Below, piece by piece: positions 15,907 to 25,106 of a stretch of 64,000 nt of DNA. Location: contig NZ_HE978531.1 in the NCBI RefSeq assembly GCF_000311745.1, positions 356,787-420,786 of the forward strand. The letters are read 5' to 3'. The stretch comes from Anaerococcus obesiensis ph10 (GTDB lineage: Bacteria; Bacillota; Clostridia; Tissierellales; Peptoniphilaceae). The number at the start of each line of letters is the position of its first letter. Position 1 is the stretch's first letter. A program made the position numbers and the translations under genes. A model generated the notes under the pieces. The model made no database searches and was not told the origin of the DNA. It saw nothing but the letters and a program-made list of their open reading frames with translations.

Positions 15907-17707
15907 AATATTTCTCCAATTCATCTTCTTCAATCATAATAATAGTCGATTTTCCATCGTAAGTTTTATATGGATTATCACACTTATTTAATTTATCTAT
16001 TGTAGCCATAACTTCTGCTTTATTAAGAATGTCTCCTTTTCTAAAGACATTTTTGTTTATTAGCTTTGAAATTTTATTTAAAAATAAGTTTTCATTTTTC
16101 TCATCAATATCTAATAAATCATAGAAAAAATTTTTATTTTCAGGTTCTTCAAATATTAAAGGAACAGCTCTAATTATCAATTTGTCATAAGAAAATTCCT
16201 CAATATCAAAACCCATTTTTTTGAAAATTTCTTTTTTTTCAAGATATTTATTATATTCTTGAAGATTTACTTTAATAGTTTTTGATTCAATTAATTGTTG
16301 AGAGGAAATTTTTCCATTATTAAAATTTTCTATATATTTATCAAATTTAATTCTTTGATCAGCTCTTCTATTATCAAGGATTAAAATTTTATCATTATAA
16401 GAAAATAAAGCATACTTATTAAAAATTGAACACTTATAAGAAAGCTTATCAATTTCTAATTTTTTTACTGTTCCAAGGCTTTTCTTATCGTAGTCTATAT
16501 CTTCTATTTTTTCATTTTTTTCTATAAAATTTAATTCTGCACCTCTAAAGAAATCTTCTTCCTTTTTTGCTTGGTCTTTTGTATCTGGATTTTTTTCAAA
16601 ATTATAGGAATTATCTTCCTCTTTTACCCTATTGTATGAATTTAAAATCTCGCTATAATCATCATAAAAATTCAATTCTTCTTTATTTTTTTCTGATACT
16701 TTAACTTCCCTAATATTAATATTTTCATATAAGATTTTAGATACTTCATCTTCTAATAAATCAATCAACTCATTTTGATATGTGAATTTAATTTCTTTTT
16801 TGTTAGGATGAATATTTACATCAATATTGTTAGAATTTGTTTCTATAAAGATAAAAAAAGCTGGAAATCTTTGACTTGGAATAAGTGTTCTATATTCATT
16901 TTCTATAGCCTTGCTTATATTCTCATTTTCAATAAGCCTATTATTTACAAAAATATATTGAAAAGACCTATTTCCCCTATAATAATTAACTTTTGAAATA
17001 AATCCATTAATTTTATAAAGAGAATTTTGAATTTCTATTTTGATAAGATTGTCTTTTAGATTCTCATCCAACAATTCAATAATTTTATTATCCATAGCTT
17101 GGTCTTTTAATGTATGAAAAATCAGCCTATTATCTTTTATAAATTTAAATGAAACATCATTATATCCAAGAGCTAATGCTTGCATTATTTTTGCTATTTT
17201 ATTTGATTCATTTATATCAGATGATAAAAATTTACGTCTTACAGGAAGATTTAAAAATAAATCATAAACTTCTATACTTGTCCCCATATTTGTAGCTATA
17301 GAATTGTATGACTTTATATTTCCATTTTCAAAAATCAATTCTTTTCCTAGATTTTGATTTTTTGTTTTTGAAATTGCTTTTATATTTGCACAAGCAACAA
17401 TTGATGATAAGGCTTCGCCCCTAAATCCAAGAGTAAATAAATCATATAAATCTGAGAAGTCTTTAATTTTTGAAGTTGCATGTCTTTTAAAGGCTCTTTT
17501 AAAATCATCCTCATCAATTCCTATGCCATCATCTGTAACTCTTATATAAGATTTTCCGCCATTTTTTATTTCTACAACTATATTTTTGGCATTTGCATCT
17601 ATTGAATTTTCTACTAATTCTTTTACTATAGAAACAGGAGATTCTATAACTTCTCCTGCCGCTATTTTTTCTATTGTTTTTTTGTCAAGTTCTATGATTT
17701 TCATCAT
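15896..17707 (-). CDS. mutL: DNA mismatch repair protein MutL with degenerate endonuclease motif
   Basis: 603 residues. The N-terminal GHKL ATPase is intact: AAGEVIESPVSIVKELVENS, DDGIGI, RHATSKI, GFRGEALSSI. A charged linker (~330-420) leads to the C-terminal dimerisation domain. In other MutL proteins without MutH that domain carries DQHAxxER; here the aligned stretch at residues ~445-452 is DNRRADQR, which keeps the Asp but lacks the His and Glu. The later CPHGRP-type motif is also altered (KCDNPYK, ~576). No MutH is visible. Its start overlaps the mutS stop by four bases. Confidence 0.95.
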   Translation of the reverse strand: MMKIIELDKKTIEKIAAGEVIESPVSIVKELVENSIDANAKNIVVEIKNGGKSYIRVTDDGIGIDEDDFKRAFKRHATSKIKDFSDLYDLFTLGFRGEALSSIVACANIKAISKTKNQNLGKELIFENGNIKSYNSIATNMGTSIEVYDLFLNLPVRRKFLSSDINESNKIAKIMQALALGYNDVSFKFIKDNRLIFHTLKDQAMDNKIIELLDENLKDNLIKIEIQNSLYKINGFISKVNYYRGNRSFQYIFVNNRLIENENISKAIENEYRTLIPSQRFPAFFIFIETNSNNIDVNIHPNKKEIKFTYQNELIDLLEDEVSKILYENINIREVKVSEKNKEELNFYDDYSEILNSYNRVKEEDNSYNFEKNPDTKDQAKKEEDFFRGAELNFIEKNEKIEDIDYDKKSLGTVKKLEIDKLSYKCSIFNKYALFSYNDKILILDNRRADQRIKFDKYIENFNNGKISSQQLIESKTIKVNLQEYNKYLEKKEIFKKMGFDIEEFSYDKLIIRAVPLIFEEPENKNFFYDLLDIDEKNENLFLNKISKLINKNVFRKGDILNKAEVMATIDKLNKCDNPYKTYDGKSTIIMIEEDELEKYFDR

Positions 17708-20313
17708 ATCTCCTTTATATTATCAATAAGCTTATTAAGAATATTTATTGCTTCTAATGGGGTTAATTCATTTATATTTATCAAATTTACTTTATTTTTC
17801 AATTCATCAATTTTAATTTTATTCAAATCATCTATAGAAGATTTTATTATTTTGTTATTGTCTTTGAATATCTCATCACTTTCATCAAGTTTATTCATAA
17901 ATACTTTTGCATTTTCTATTAAATCTAATGGTAAGCCGGACATTCTAGCAACTTCAATCCCATAAGACCTATCAGATTTTCCTCTAGAAATTTTTCTCAA
18001 AAAAACTAAGCTATCATTTTCTTCTAATATATCTATTTTTAAATTGATGACATTATCCAATTTATTTTCAAGAACTGTCAATTCATGAAAATGCGTAGCA
18101 AAAACTGTTTTAGCCTTCTTCTTTTTGCTTAAATAATCAACCAAGCTCATAGCTATTGATAAACCATCATCAGAGCTTGTCCCCCTCCCTACTTCATCTA
18201 AAATAATGAAGGACTTGTCAGTTGAATTTTTTAATATATTACTTACTTCATTCATCTCAAGCATAAAGGTTGACTCGCCTTTTGAAATATTATCGCTAGC
18301 TCCAATTCTTGTAAATACCTTATCACAAATACAAATACTTGCCTTTTCGCAAGGAACAAAAGAACCCATTTGAGCAAGAATTATAATTATAGCCATTTGT
18401 CGCATATAAGTAGATTTTCCTGCCATATTAGGCCCTGTAATTATTTGAATTAGATTATTACTTTCTCCGATGTCCGTATCATTTGAAATAAACTCATTTT
18501 CTTTAAGTTTTTTTTCAATAACAGGATGTCTGCCATTTTTAATTTTTATAATATTATCTGTAGTAATTTTAGGTTTACAATAATTATTTTCCCTAGCAAG
18601 TTTTGACAATGCATTAATAGAATCAATAATTGAAATTAATTTTGATAAGTATTGGAGTTTTTTGGTATTATCCAATATAAATTCTCTTATTTGACAAAAA
18701 ATTTCATACTCAAGGTTATTTATCCTATCGCTAGAGCCCAAAATCAAATTTGAAAGCTCCTCAAGTCTTTCTGTAGTATATCTTTCTCGATTAATTAAAG
18801 TTTGTTTTCTTATATAAGTATCAGGAACTAAATCTAAATTTGATTTAGTTATCTCTATTGAATACCCGTTATTTTTATTGTAATTTATTTTTAATTTATT
18901 TATGCCTGTCTTTTCTTTTTGTTCATTTTCATAAGCAATCAAATCATTTTCTGCTGACAAAGAATCTTTTTTTAACTTATCCAAATCATCATTGAAACCT
19001 TCTTTGATAATTTCCCCTTCAGTAATTAAAACAGGTGGATCTTCAACTATAGATTTATCTAAAATATCATAAATATTTGAAACATCTGGAAGATTTTTTG
19101 AAAAAGAAATAATATCTTTATTATCAAGTCCTGCCAAAAATTTCTTAAATTCTGGAATATTTCTTATTGATGTTTTCAAAGAAATAAAATCTCTTGCATT
19201 AGCTCTTTGATAAGAAATTTTTCCAATAATTCTTTCTAAATCAAATATATCATCCAAAAAATATGAAACTTTATTTGATAAATCAGGGTTTAAAAAGAAA
19301 AATTCGACTAAATCTAGACGTTTATCAATTTTTTCTTTTTCGATTAGTGGTCTTTCAAGCCACATATTTAAAAGCCTTGAACCCATAACAGTATCAGCTT
19401 TATCTATTAATTTAAATAAAGAATTATCCTTACCTTTTTTATCAATATTTGAATGTAGTTCAAGATTTCTTCGTGTATTTGCATCTAACTGCATATAAGA
19501 TGCAATATCTAAAATTTCAATATCATTTATATGAGCTAATTTTTCCTTGTGATAACTATAAATATAATCCAATAAATTTGAAATAGCTATTAAAGCAATT
19601 CTCATATTTTCTATTTTTTTGAAATTTTCTACTCCCAAATTTTTATATACATTTTCACTTAAACTTTCATAGTCCTTGCTATCGTCAATTTTATTTATAA
19701 GGATTTCTTTATTTAAGTTTAGATATTTTAAAACTTTTTTATTAGAAAAATTTGAATTTATTATTATTTCTGATGGAGAAATTTTTTCTATTTCATCTAT
19801 TAGCTTGTTTGCACTAATGCTTTGATTATTTCTTATTTCAAAAGCCATTAATTTACCAGTTGAAATATCTGAAAAACAAGCGCCAATTCCGTATTTATTT
19901 TCATATATTGAAAGTAAAAAATTATTTTCTTTTTTATCAAGCGATTCCAAATCTATTATTGTACCTGGACTTATAACTCTTGTTATAGCTCTTTTTACAA
20001 GGCCTTTTGCCATTTTTGGATCTTCTACTTGATCACACAAGGCTATTTTAAATCCATTTTGAACTAATTTATTTATATATGTATCAATAACATGATGAGG
20101 AACTCCACACATAGGTGCTCTTTTGTCATGACCACATTCTTTTCCAGTCAAAGCTAATTGGAGATTTTTGCTAATAATTATAGCATCATCAAAAAAAGCC
20201 TCGTAGAAATCTCCGACTCTATAAAGTAATAGAGAATCCTCAAAGTTTTTTTTGACATCCACATAGTGCCTTAACATAGGGGTTAATTTATCATATTTAA
20301 AATCTGAATTCAT
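17704..20313 (-). CDS. mutS: DNA mismatch repair protein MutS
   Basis: 869 residues, full length. The mismatch-reading motif GDFYEAFFDDA near residue ~35 keeps the Phe and Glu. Connector, lever and clamp domains follow, then the ATPase with Walker A GPNMAGKSTYMRQMA, Walker B ILDEVGRGTSSDDG and FATHFHEL. The C-terminus ends in the short helix region used for dimer and beta-clamp contacts (LEAINILNKLID). ATG at 20313 follows AAGGATG. It leads the mutS-mutL-miaA-ynbB chain; a weak TATAAT lies at 20333-20338. Confidence 0.97.
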   Translation of the reverse strand: MNSDFKYDKLTPMLRHYVDVKKNFEDSLLLYRVGDFYEAFFDDAIIISKNLQLALTGKECGHDKRAPMCGVPHHVIDTYINKLVQNGFKIALCDQVEDPKMAKGLVKRAITRVISPGTIIDLESLDKKENNFLLSIYENKYGIGACFSDISTGKLMAFEIRNNQSISANKLIDEIEKISPSEIIINSNFSNKKVLKYLNLNKEILINKIDDSKDYESLSENVYKNLGVENFKKIENMRIALIAISNLLDYIYSYHKEKLAHINDIEILDIASYMQLDANTRRNLELHSNIDKKGKDNSLFKLIDKADTVMGSRLLNMWLERPLIEKEKIDKRLDLVEFFFLNPDLSNKVSYFLDDIFDLERIIGKISYQRANARDFISLKTSIRNIPEFKKFLAGLDNKDIISFSKNLPDVSNIYDILDKSIVEDPPVLITEGEIIKEGFNDDLDKLKKDSLSAENDLIAYENEQKEKTGINKLKINYNKNNGYSIEITKSNLDLVPDTYIRKQTLINRERYTTERLEELSNLILGSSDRINNLEYEIFCQIREFILDNTKKLQYLSKLISIIDSINALSKLARENNYCKPKITTDNIIKIKNGRHPVIEKKLKENEFISNDTDIGESNNLIQIITGPNMAGKSTYMRQMAIIIILAQMGSFVPCEKASICICDKVFTRIGASDNISKGESTFMLEMNEVSNILKNSTDKSFIILDEVGRGTSSDDGLSIAMSLVDYLSKKKKAKTVFATHFHELTVLENKLDNVINLKIDILEENDSLVFLRKISRGKSDRSYGIEVARMSGLPLDLIENAKVFMNKLDESDEIFKDNNKIIKSSIDDLNKIKIDELKNKVNLININELTPLEAINILNKLIDNIKEI

Positions 20314-20363
20314 ATAATCACATCCTTTGATTATTATAACATATAGGAAAATTCATATAAAAG

Positions 20364-20393
20364 AAATAACCCATGATAAATCATGAGTTATTT
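20364..20393 (-). terminator. Terminator of the dut operon
   Basis: AAATAACCCATGA (20364-20376) / TCATGAGTTATTT (20381-20393), loop TAAA, with an A run on the left that becomes U in the - strand message. It overlaps the stop codon of the preceding gene. Confidence 0.75.
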
Positions 20394-20930
20394 AATATTT
20401 ATTGATTGAATATTTTTTATCCATTTACTTGAATCTTTTTCTTGCTTGTCAACTATAAAAAATATGCCCAATTTTTTGTCATAGTCCATATTAGCCTTAT
20501 TATTGATTTTATAAACTAATAAAACTCTGTTTACTTCAAGAGCAGTTTCCATACTCATATTTGTAGTGTGTCCATACCCATCCGAAAACTCAACTGTATT
20601 ATTCAAATTAGGATTAATACCTTCTTTGTTTAGGATTTTTTCAATTGATACTCCCACAAGTTTAAATTCCTCTCCCTTAGGAGTAGTAAATTTCATTTCG
20701 TTTTTTCCCATTTTTCTTATATCTTTCAAAGACAAGGAATCTATTTCGCTATCATTATTTTTAATTACAATAATTTCATTATCATAATTAGATAATGACT
20801 TATTAGAAATATAACTTGCTAGCTTTGAAAATAAAAAGATTGAAATCAATAATACTATTACAAGTAAAACAAGATTGTATTTATTTTTATTATAAAGTTT
20901 TGAAATATTGTTACTTTTATTATTTCTCAT
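20388..20930 (-). CDS. Membrane-anchored protein resembling the molybdopterin-binding oxidoreductase domain
   Basis: 180 residues. A basic start is followed by one transmembrane helix (~20-40, LVLLVIVLLISIFLF), so the rest is extracellular. Residues ~60-180 show the pattern of the sulfite-oxidase-type pterin domain found in small Firmicute proteins: LSLKDIRKMGKNEMKF, GVSIEKIL, VEFSDGYGHTTNMSMETAL, VLLVYKINN, and a final WIKNIQSINI. No cofactor-ligating Cys is present, so cofactor binding and redox activity are doubtful. Its ATG overlaps the dut stop by one base. Family assignment is by eye and moderate. Confidence 0.6.
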   Translation of the reverse strand: MRNNKSNNISKLYNKNKYNLVLLVIVLLISIFLFSKLASYISNKSLSNYDNEIIVIKNNDSEIDSLSLKDIRKMGKNEMKFTTPKGEEFKLVGVSIEKILNKEGINPNLNNTVEFSDGYGHTTNMSMETALEVNRVLLVYKINNKANMDYDKKLGIFFIVDKQEKDSSKWIKNIQSINIK

Positions 20931-21364
20931 TATTTTCCGGTTGAACCGAATCCACCTTCTCCTCTTTCACTTTCACATAAGTCATCAACTTTTTGAATTT
21001 CAACTTTTTCATAAGGTTGAACTACCATTTGAGCCAATCTTTCATTTTTTTTGATAACTTGTTCATTTTTCCCAAAATTATAAAAAAATAATTTTATCTC
21101 TCCCCTATAATCACTATCTATAATTCCTGTAGAATTAGCAAGCATTAATTGTCTTTTAACACCTGTAGATGACCTAGGATAAATGGCAACAAAAAAGCCT
21201 TCAGGAATTTCGATTTTTAAATCAGTAGGAACTTTGCCTACTTCTCCTGGCTTTATTATAATTTCTTCTTCATTTGAAGAATATATGTCCATACCAGCTG
21301 AATAAAAAGTCTTATATTCTGGTAATATATTATTAGTTTTTATTTTTAAAATTTTTTTAGTCAT
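20930..21364 (-). CDS. dut: Deoxyuridine 5'-triphosphate nucleotidohydrolase
   Basis: Trimeric dUTPase that keeps uracil out of DNA and supplies dUMP. 144 residues with all five motifs: AGMDIYS, PRSSTGVK, GIIDSDYRGEIK, RLAQMVV and the flexible C-terminal GEGGFGSTGK that closes over the active site. AGGAG precedes the ATG at 21364. ung, which removes misincorporated uracil, is elsewhere in the window at 40 kb. It forms a two-gene operon with the pterin-domain-like gene. Confidence 0.97.
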   Translation of the reverse strand: MTKKILKIKTNNILPEYKTFYSAGMDIYSSNEEEIIIKPGEVGKVPTDLKIEIPEGFFVAIYPRSSTGVKRQLMLANSTGIIDSDYRGEIKLFFYNFGKNEQVIKKNERLAQMVVQPYEKVEIQKVDDLCESERGEGGFGSTGK

Positions 21365-21391
21365 AATTTCTCCTATCTAATCGTCTTTTAT

Positions 21392-21420
21392 ATTTTATCA
21401 TATATCAATAGAAATTTGAA
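21392..21420 (-). promoter_or_regulatory. Predicted promoter of dut
   Basis: On the - strand TTCAAA (21420-21415), 17-bp spacer, TAAAAT (21397-21392). The -35 is weak. Two TATAAT boxes for the divergent pepT lie at 21434-21439 and 21457-21462, neither with a good -35. Confidence 0.4.
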
Positions 21421-21481
21421 TTAAAAATACCAGTATAATTAAATATTCTAAGGGTGTATAATTAATTTATAGGAGGATAAA

Positions 21482-22699
21482 ATGGAAAAAATAAAAAACA
21501 GATTTTTAAAATATATTGCAATAGATACAAGAAGTGACGAATCAAAAGCAAATTTGATAAAACCAACAAGCAAAGGTCAATTAGAATTAGGTAAAATTTT
21601 AAAAGAAGAATTAAATGATTTAGGTCTTGATGCCTATATAAATGAAGAAGGATTTGTTTTTTCATGCCTAAAAGCAAATACAGATAAAAACTTACCAAAA
21701 GTAGGATTCATTGCTCACATGGATACTTCTCCAGAAATGCCAGGAGGAATAAAAAATCCACAAATTATAAAATACGAAGGTGGAGATATAAAATTAAAAG
21801 AAAATATATTTATAAAAGAAAAAGATTTTCCATTTTTAAAATATTTAAAAGGAAAAACTTTAATTACAACAAATGGAGAAATGTTATTAGGAGCTGACGA
21901 CAAGGCAGGAATTGCTGCAATAATGGATGCCATAGAATTTCTTATAAATAATCCACAAATAGAGCATGGAGATATAAAAATTGCTTTCACACCAGATGAA
22001 GAAATCGGAACAGGATGCGATAGCTTTGATGTTGATTATTTTGATGCAGATTTTGCCTATACCCTAGATGGAGGACGACTTGGAGAATTAGAATATGAAT
22101 CATTTAATGCAGCAGAAGCAAAAATTTCAATAAAAGGCAAATCCGTCCATCCAGGTACTGCAAAAAACACAATGATTAACTCTATAAGCGTTGCAAAAGA
22201 GTTAGATGATTTAATAGGTCAAGTTCAAAGACCAGAGCATACAGAAGGCTATGAGGGCTTCTATCATATGATTTCAATTGATGGAAGTATTGAAGATACA
22301 AATTTAGTTTATATAATCAGAGATTTTGATAAGGAAAAATTCGAAAAAATGAAAAAATTCCTAAATGATTGTGTGAATTTCTTAAATTCAAAATATGGCA
22401 ATATTATAAAAATAGAAATGAGCGACACTTACTATAATATGGGAGATGTTTTAAAAAATCATAAAGAAATAATAGATTATGCAAAAGATGCTATGGAAAA
22501 TTTAGGAATAAAAGTAATAACACAACCTATTAGAGGCGGAACTGATGGTTCAAAATTATCATTTATGAATCTTCCTTGTCCAAATTTATTTACGGGTGGT
22601 TATAATTTCCATGGTATTTATGAATTGATACCTATTGAAGATATGAAAAAAGCATCTGATACAATTGTAGAAATTATAAAAGAAATATCAAAAAAATAA
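21482..22699 (+). CDS. pepT: Peptidase T (tripeptide aminopeptidase)
   Basis: Dinuclear-zinc M20 peptidase that trims the N-terminal residue of tripeptides in the cytoplasm. Metal-site motifs are GFIAHMDTSPEM (His, Asp), GADDKAGIAA (bridging Asp), TPDEEIGTG (Glu-Glu) and YTLDGGRLGELE; the dimerisation domain includes KGKSVHPGTAKN; RGGTDGSKLSFMNLPCPNLFTGG closes the family pattern. The 405 residues match PepT. AGGAGG precedes ATG 21482. It suits a peptide-fermenting coccus. Monocistronic, with the next gene 72 bases on. Confidence 0.96.
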   Translation: MEKIKNRFLKYIAIDTRSDESKANLIKPTSKGQLELGKILKEELNDLGLDAYINEEGFVFSCLKANTDKNLPKVGFIAHMDTSPEMPGGIKNPQIIKYEGGDIKLKENIFIKEKDFPFLKYLKGKTLITTNGEMLLGADDKAGIAAIMDAIEFLINNPQIEHGDIKIAFTPDEEIGTGCDSFDVDYFDADFAYTLDGGRLGELEYESFNAAEAKISIKGKSVHPGTAKNTMINSISVAKELDDLIGQVQRPEHTEGYEGFYHMISIDGSIEDTNLVYIIRDFDKEKFEKMKKFLNDCVNFLNSKYGNIIKIEMSDTYYNMGDVLKNHKEIIDYAKDAMENLGIKVITQPIRGGTDGSKLSFMNLPCPNLFTGGYNFHGIYELIPIEDMKKASDTIVEIIKEISKK

Positions 22700-22770
22700 A
22701 ATGGTTAAATTTATTCAATTGGGTATAGTAATAGTAAGATTCTAATTTTAAAATTTAAAAGGAGATTAAA

Positions 22771-23007
22771 ATGACTGACGAAAACAGAATAAGCAATGAC
22801 AACCAATACAGAGGAGACAAAGAACTTGATAAAAAATCAAGAGAAGCAAATAAAGCTGATGGTAGTGAATCTCTAGATAAAAAACATACTGCAGATCAAG
22901 AAAATTTAAGAAGTATAACTGATGAAGCTGACACCAACTCAAACGTTGGAGCAGAAGCAAGAAGAACAAGATCAGATTTTTCTGAAAATCCATCAAAAGA
23001 TAAGTAA
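22771..23007 (+). CDS. 78-residue hydrophilic protein, function unknown
   Basis: Not recognised. The protein is extremely polar (Asp, Glu, Lys, Asn, Arg, Ser), has no Cys, Trp, Phe-rich core or membrane segment and is predicted disordered by composition. It looks a real gene: AAAGGAG is correctly spaced before the ATG and a strong terminator begins six bases after its stop. Repeated di-residue elements such as LDKKS/LDKKH and EANKAD/DEADTN hint at an internal duplication. It could be a stress or nucleoprotein-like small protein, but no function is claimed. Confidence 0.75.
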   Translation: MTDENRISNDNQYRGDKELDKKSREANKADGSESLDKKHTADQENLRSITDEADTNSNVGAEARRTRSDFSENPSKDK

Positions 23008-23012
23008 ATTTA

Positions 23013-23042
23013 AAGGCTGTAAAATAATTACAGCCTTTTTTG
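23013..23042 (+). terminator. Terminator of the 78-residue protein gene
   Basis: AAGGCTGT (23013-23020) / ACAGCCTT (23030-23037), A+T loop, then a T run. Confidence 0.9.
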
Positions 23043-23092
23043 TATTTTATCTAAAATTTTATTATTACCATTTAATTTATCTAGAAAATATC

Positions 23093-23722
23093 CTATTTTT
23101 TTAATGTAATTAATCCTGAGCATTCAGAAAATTTTTCAAATTTCAATTTAGGAAAATAAGACCTAAATTCATCCACAACAAAATAAATCTCATCATTATC
23201 CCACTGTTCATAAGATTCTTTCATACATTTATCATGTAAAGCACGAGATACAAAAGCTATATCTCCAATGTATATACATCCCCCACCATCTAATTGTTCT
23301 AGTAATTTTTTCAAAAATATAACTTTTTTCTCATTAGTTATATGATGAAGTGAATATGTAGCAATTATTGCATTATATTTATGTTCTAACAAGGGATTAA
23401 CCAAGCCCTTAGAAATATCTCCATAAAAAAGCTTCGCATTAGGCATTTTATTTTGTGCTATTTCTATCATTCTTTTAGAAAAATCTTGCCCATAGATTTT
23501 ATAGCCATGATCATATAACTTGGATATTAAAGTTCCTGTACCAAATCCAATGTCTAAAATATTTCTATAAGATTCATTTAATATCCTATTATATATTTCA
23601 TTAAGTATATTTTTATATCCTGCAAAAGGATATGAACCATCATTATCAGATATTTCAACGCTTTGATCATAATCATCAGCCCACAAATCAAAACCTTTAT
23701 TACTTAACAATTTATCCTCCAA
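23093..23722 (-). CDS. Class I SAM-dependent methyltransferase (YrrT-like)
   Basis: 209 residues with a Rossmann methyltransferase core: LDIGFGTGTLISKL (motif I, SAM binding, ~57-70), YGQDFSKRMIEIA (motif II), YNAIIATYSLHHI (motif IV) and GGGCIYIGDIAF. The N-terminal FDLWADDYDQSV segment resembles the YrrT family found near cysteine and methionine recycling genes. No such neighbours are here, and the substrate cannot be named. It stands alone between two terminators. The ATG at 23722 follows a GGA-type site. Confidence 0.8.
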   Translation of the reverse strand: MEDKLLSNKGFDLWADDYDQSVEISDNDGSYPFAGYKNILNEIYNRILNESYRNILDIGFGTGTLISKLYDHGYKIYGQDFSKRMIEIAQNKMPNAKLFYGDISKGLVNPLLEHKYNAIIATYSLHHITNEKKVIFLKKLLEQLDGGGCIYIGDIAFVSRALHDKCMKESYEQWDNDEIYFVVDEFRSYFPKLKFEKFSECSGLITLKK

Positions 23723-23784
23723 ATTACTATCTTGATTATACCAATTTTAATAAATAATTAAAATTTAATAATTTTCTTTTTGAA

Positions 23785-23832
23785 ATAAAAAATCCTCCTG
23801 ATTAGTTTTGTTAATCCTAATCAGAAGGTGCT
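23785..23832 (-). terminator. Terminator of the long - strand chain ending in trhP
   Basis: CCTCCTGATTAG (from 23794) pairs with CTAATCAGAAGG (to ~23828) around a 10-nt loop. The A-rich stretch ATAAAAAAT on the left supplies the U run on the - strand. Confidence 0.8.
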
Positions 23833-23876
23833 TGCAAAAATTTTATATGATTTAAAAAATCATTTAAAATTTAAAG

Positions 23877-25106
23877 TTATTCATCAATTTTGCGTCTTAC
23901 CATATCTCCTTTTTTAAGCTCATGGTCAATTTTTATATAAACTATTTGTTTTGCCTTGTTGGCTATTTCTATACCATTTCCTTTGGAATCTTTCATATTT
24001 TCAATTTTAAATTTTATAAAGTCTGGACTATCTCCAAAAATTTCGACTTCATCTCCCAAAACAAATCTATTTCTTTCTTCTAGTTTTGCAATTTTATTTT
24101 CTTTGTCATAATCTAAAACCACAGCAATAAAATCATAATTTCTAATGTATGAAGAATTTTCATAAATTTGAGAAGAAGAATCCGCTTTATTATAGAAAAA
24201 TCCTTTTGTAAAATGTCTATGGCTAGCTTTTTTTATTTCATCCATATATTTTTTAGCAATTTCTTTATTATAAACTCCATTATAGTATGCATCAATTGCT
24301 TGTCTGTAGCTTCTAATAACTGTTGCAACATAAAAGACGGTTTTCATTCTTCCTTCAATTTTAAATGAATCAACTCCTGCCTCTATTAGCTTATCAATTT
24401 CATCTATTAGGCATAAATCTTTGGAATTCATAATAAATGTTCCATTTTCATCTTCGCCTATAGGATAATATTCGCCTGGTCTTTTTTCTTCTTGTAGGGC
24501 ATATTTCCACCTACAAGCATGAGCGCAATCTCCTCTATTTGCATCTCTTCCTGTCATGTAATTACTTAATAAACATCTTCCAGAATATGAAATACACATA
24601 GCTCCGTGAATAAAACATTCAATTTCTAAATCTTTTGGAACATTTTTTCTAATTTCTATTATTTCATCAAGTGATAATTCTCTTGCAAGTATAACTCTTT
24701 TTGCACCAAGTTTATACCAAAAATTAATTGTGTGAGAATTAGTTACAGATGCTTGAGTTGAAATGTGTAAATCTATATTAGAATTTTCTTTTGCTATATT
24801 AAAAATACCAGGATCTGAAATTATTAAAGCATCTACTCCAATTTTTTCAAGATATTTGATGTATTCTACAATTCCCTCAAGATCATTATCATGAGGAACT
24901 ATATTCATAGTAATATGACATCTAACTCCATGTTCATGTGCGTAATCAACTGCTTCTTTAAGTTCATCTTTATCAAAATTTTTTGAATTTTTTCTAAGAC
25001 CAAAATTATTTCCAGCCATATAAACAGCATTTGCTCCAAATTTTATAGCTGCTTTTAATTTTTCCATATCTCCAGCTGGTGCTAATAATTCAACTTTATC
25101 TTTCAT
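23877..25106 (-). CDS. trhP: U32-family tRNA 5-hydroxyuridine synthesis protein (TrhP-like)
   Basis: Peptidase-U32 family protein; in B. subtilis the YrrN/YrrO (TrhP) members are needed to hydroxylate U34 of tRNAs from prephenate. Motifs are LLAPAGDMEKLKAAI, GANAVYMAG, the U32 Cys signature region CISYSGRCLLSNY through GDCAHACRWKY (conserved Cys set), and FKIEGRMKT. ATG at 25106 is chosen because AAGGAG lies upstream; a TTG sits one codon earlier. trmR, which methylates the product, overlaps it directly, strongly supporting the tRNA role over a protease role. Confidence 0.88.
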   Translation of the reverse strand: MKDKVELLAPAGDMEKLKAAIKFGANAVYMAGNNFGLRKNSKNFDKDELKEAVDYAHEHGVRCHITMNIVPHDNDLEGIVEYIKYLEKIGVDALIISDPGIFNIAKENSNIDLHISTQASVTNSHTINFWYKLGAKRVILARELSLDEIIEIRKNVPKDLEIECFIHGAMCISYSGRCLLSNYMTGRDANRGDCAHACRWKYALQEEKRPGEYYPIGEDENGTFIMNSKDLCLIDEIDKLIEAGVDSFKIEGRMKTVFYVATVIRSYRQAIDAYYNGVYNKEIAKKYMDEIKKASHRHFTKGFFYNKADSSSQIYENSSYIRNYDFIAVVLDYDKENKIAKLEERNRFVLGDEVEIFGDSPDFIKFKIENMKDSKGNGIEIANKAKQIVYIKIDHELKKGDMVRRKIDE

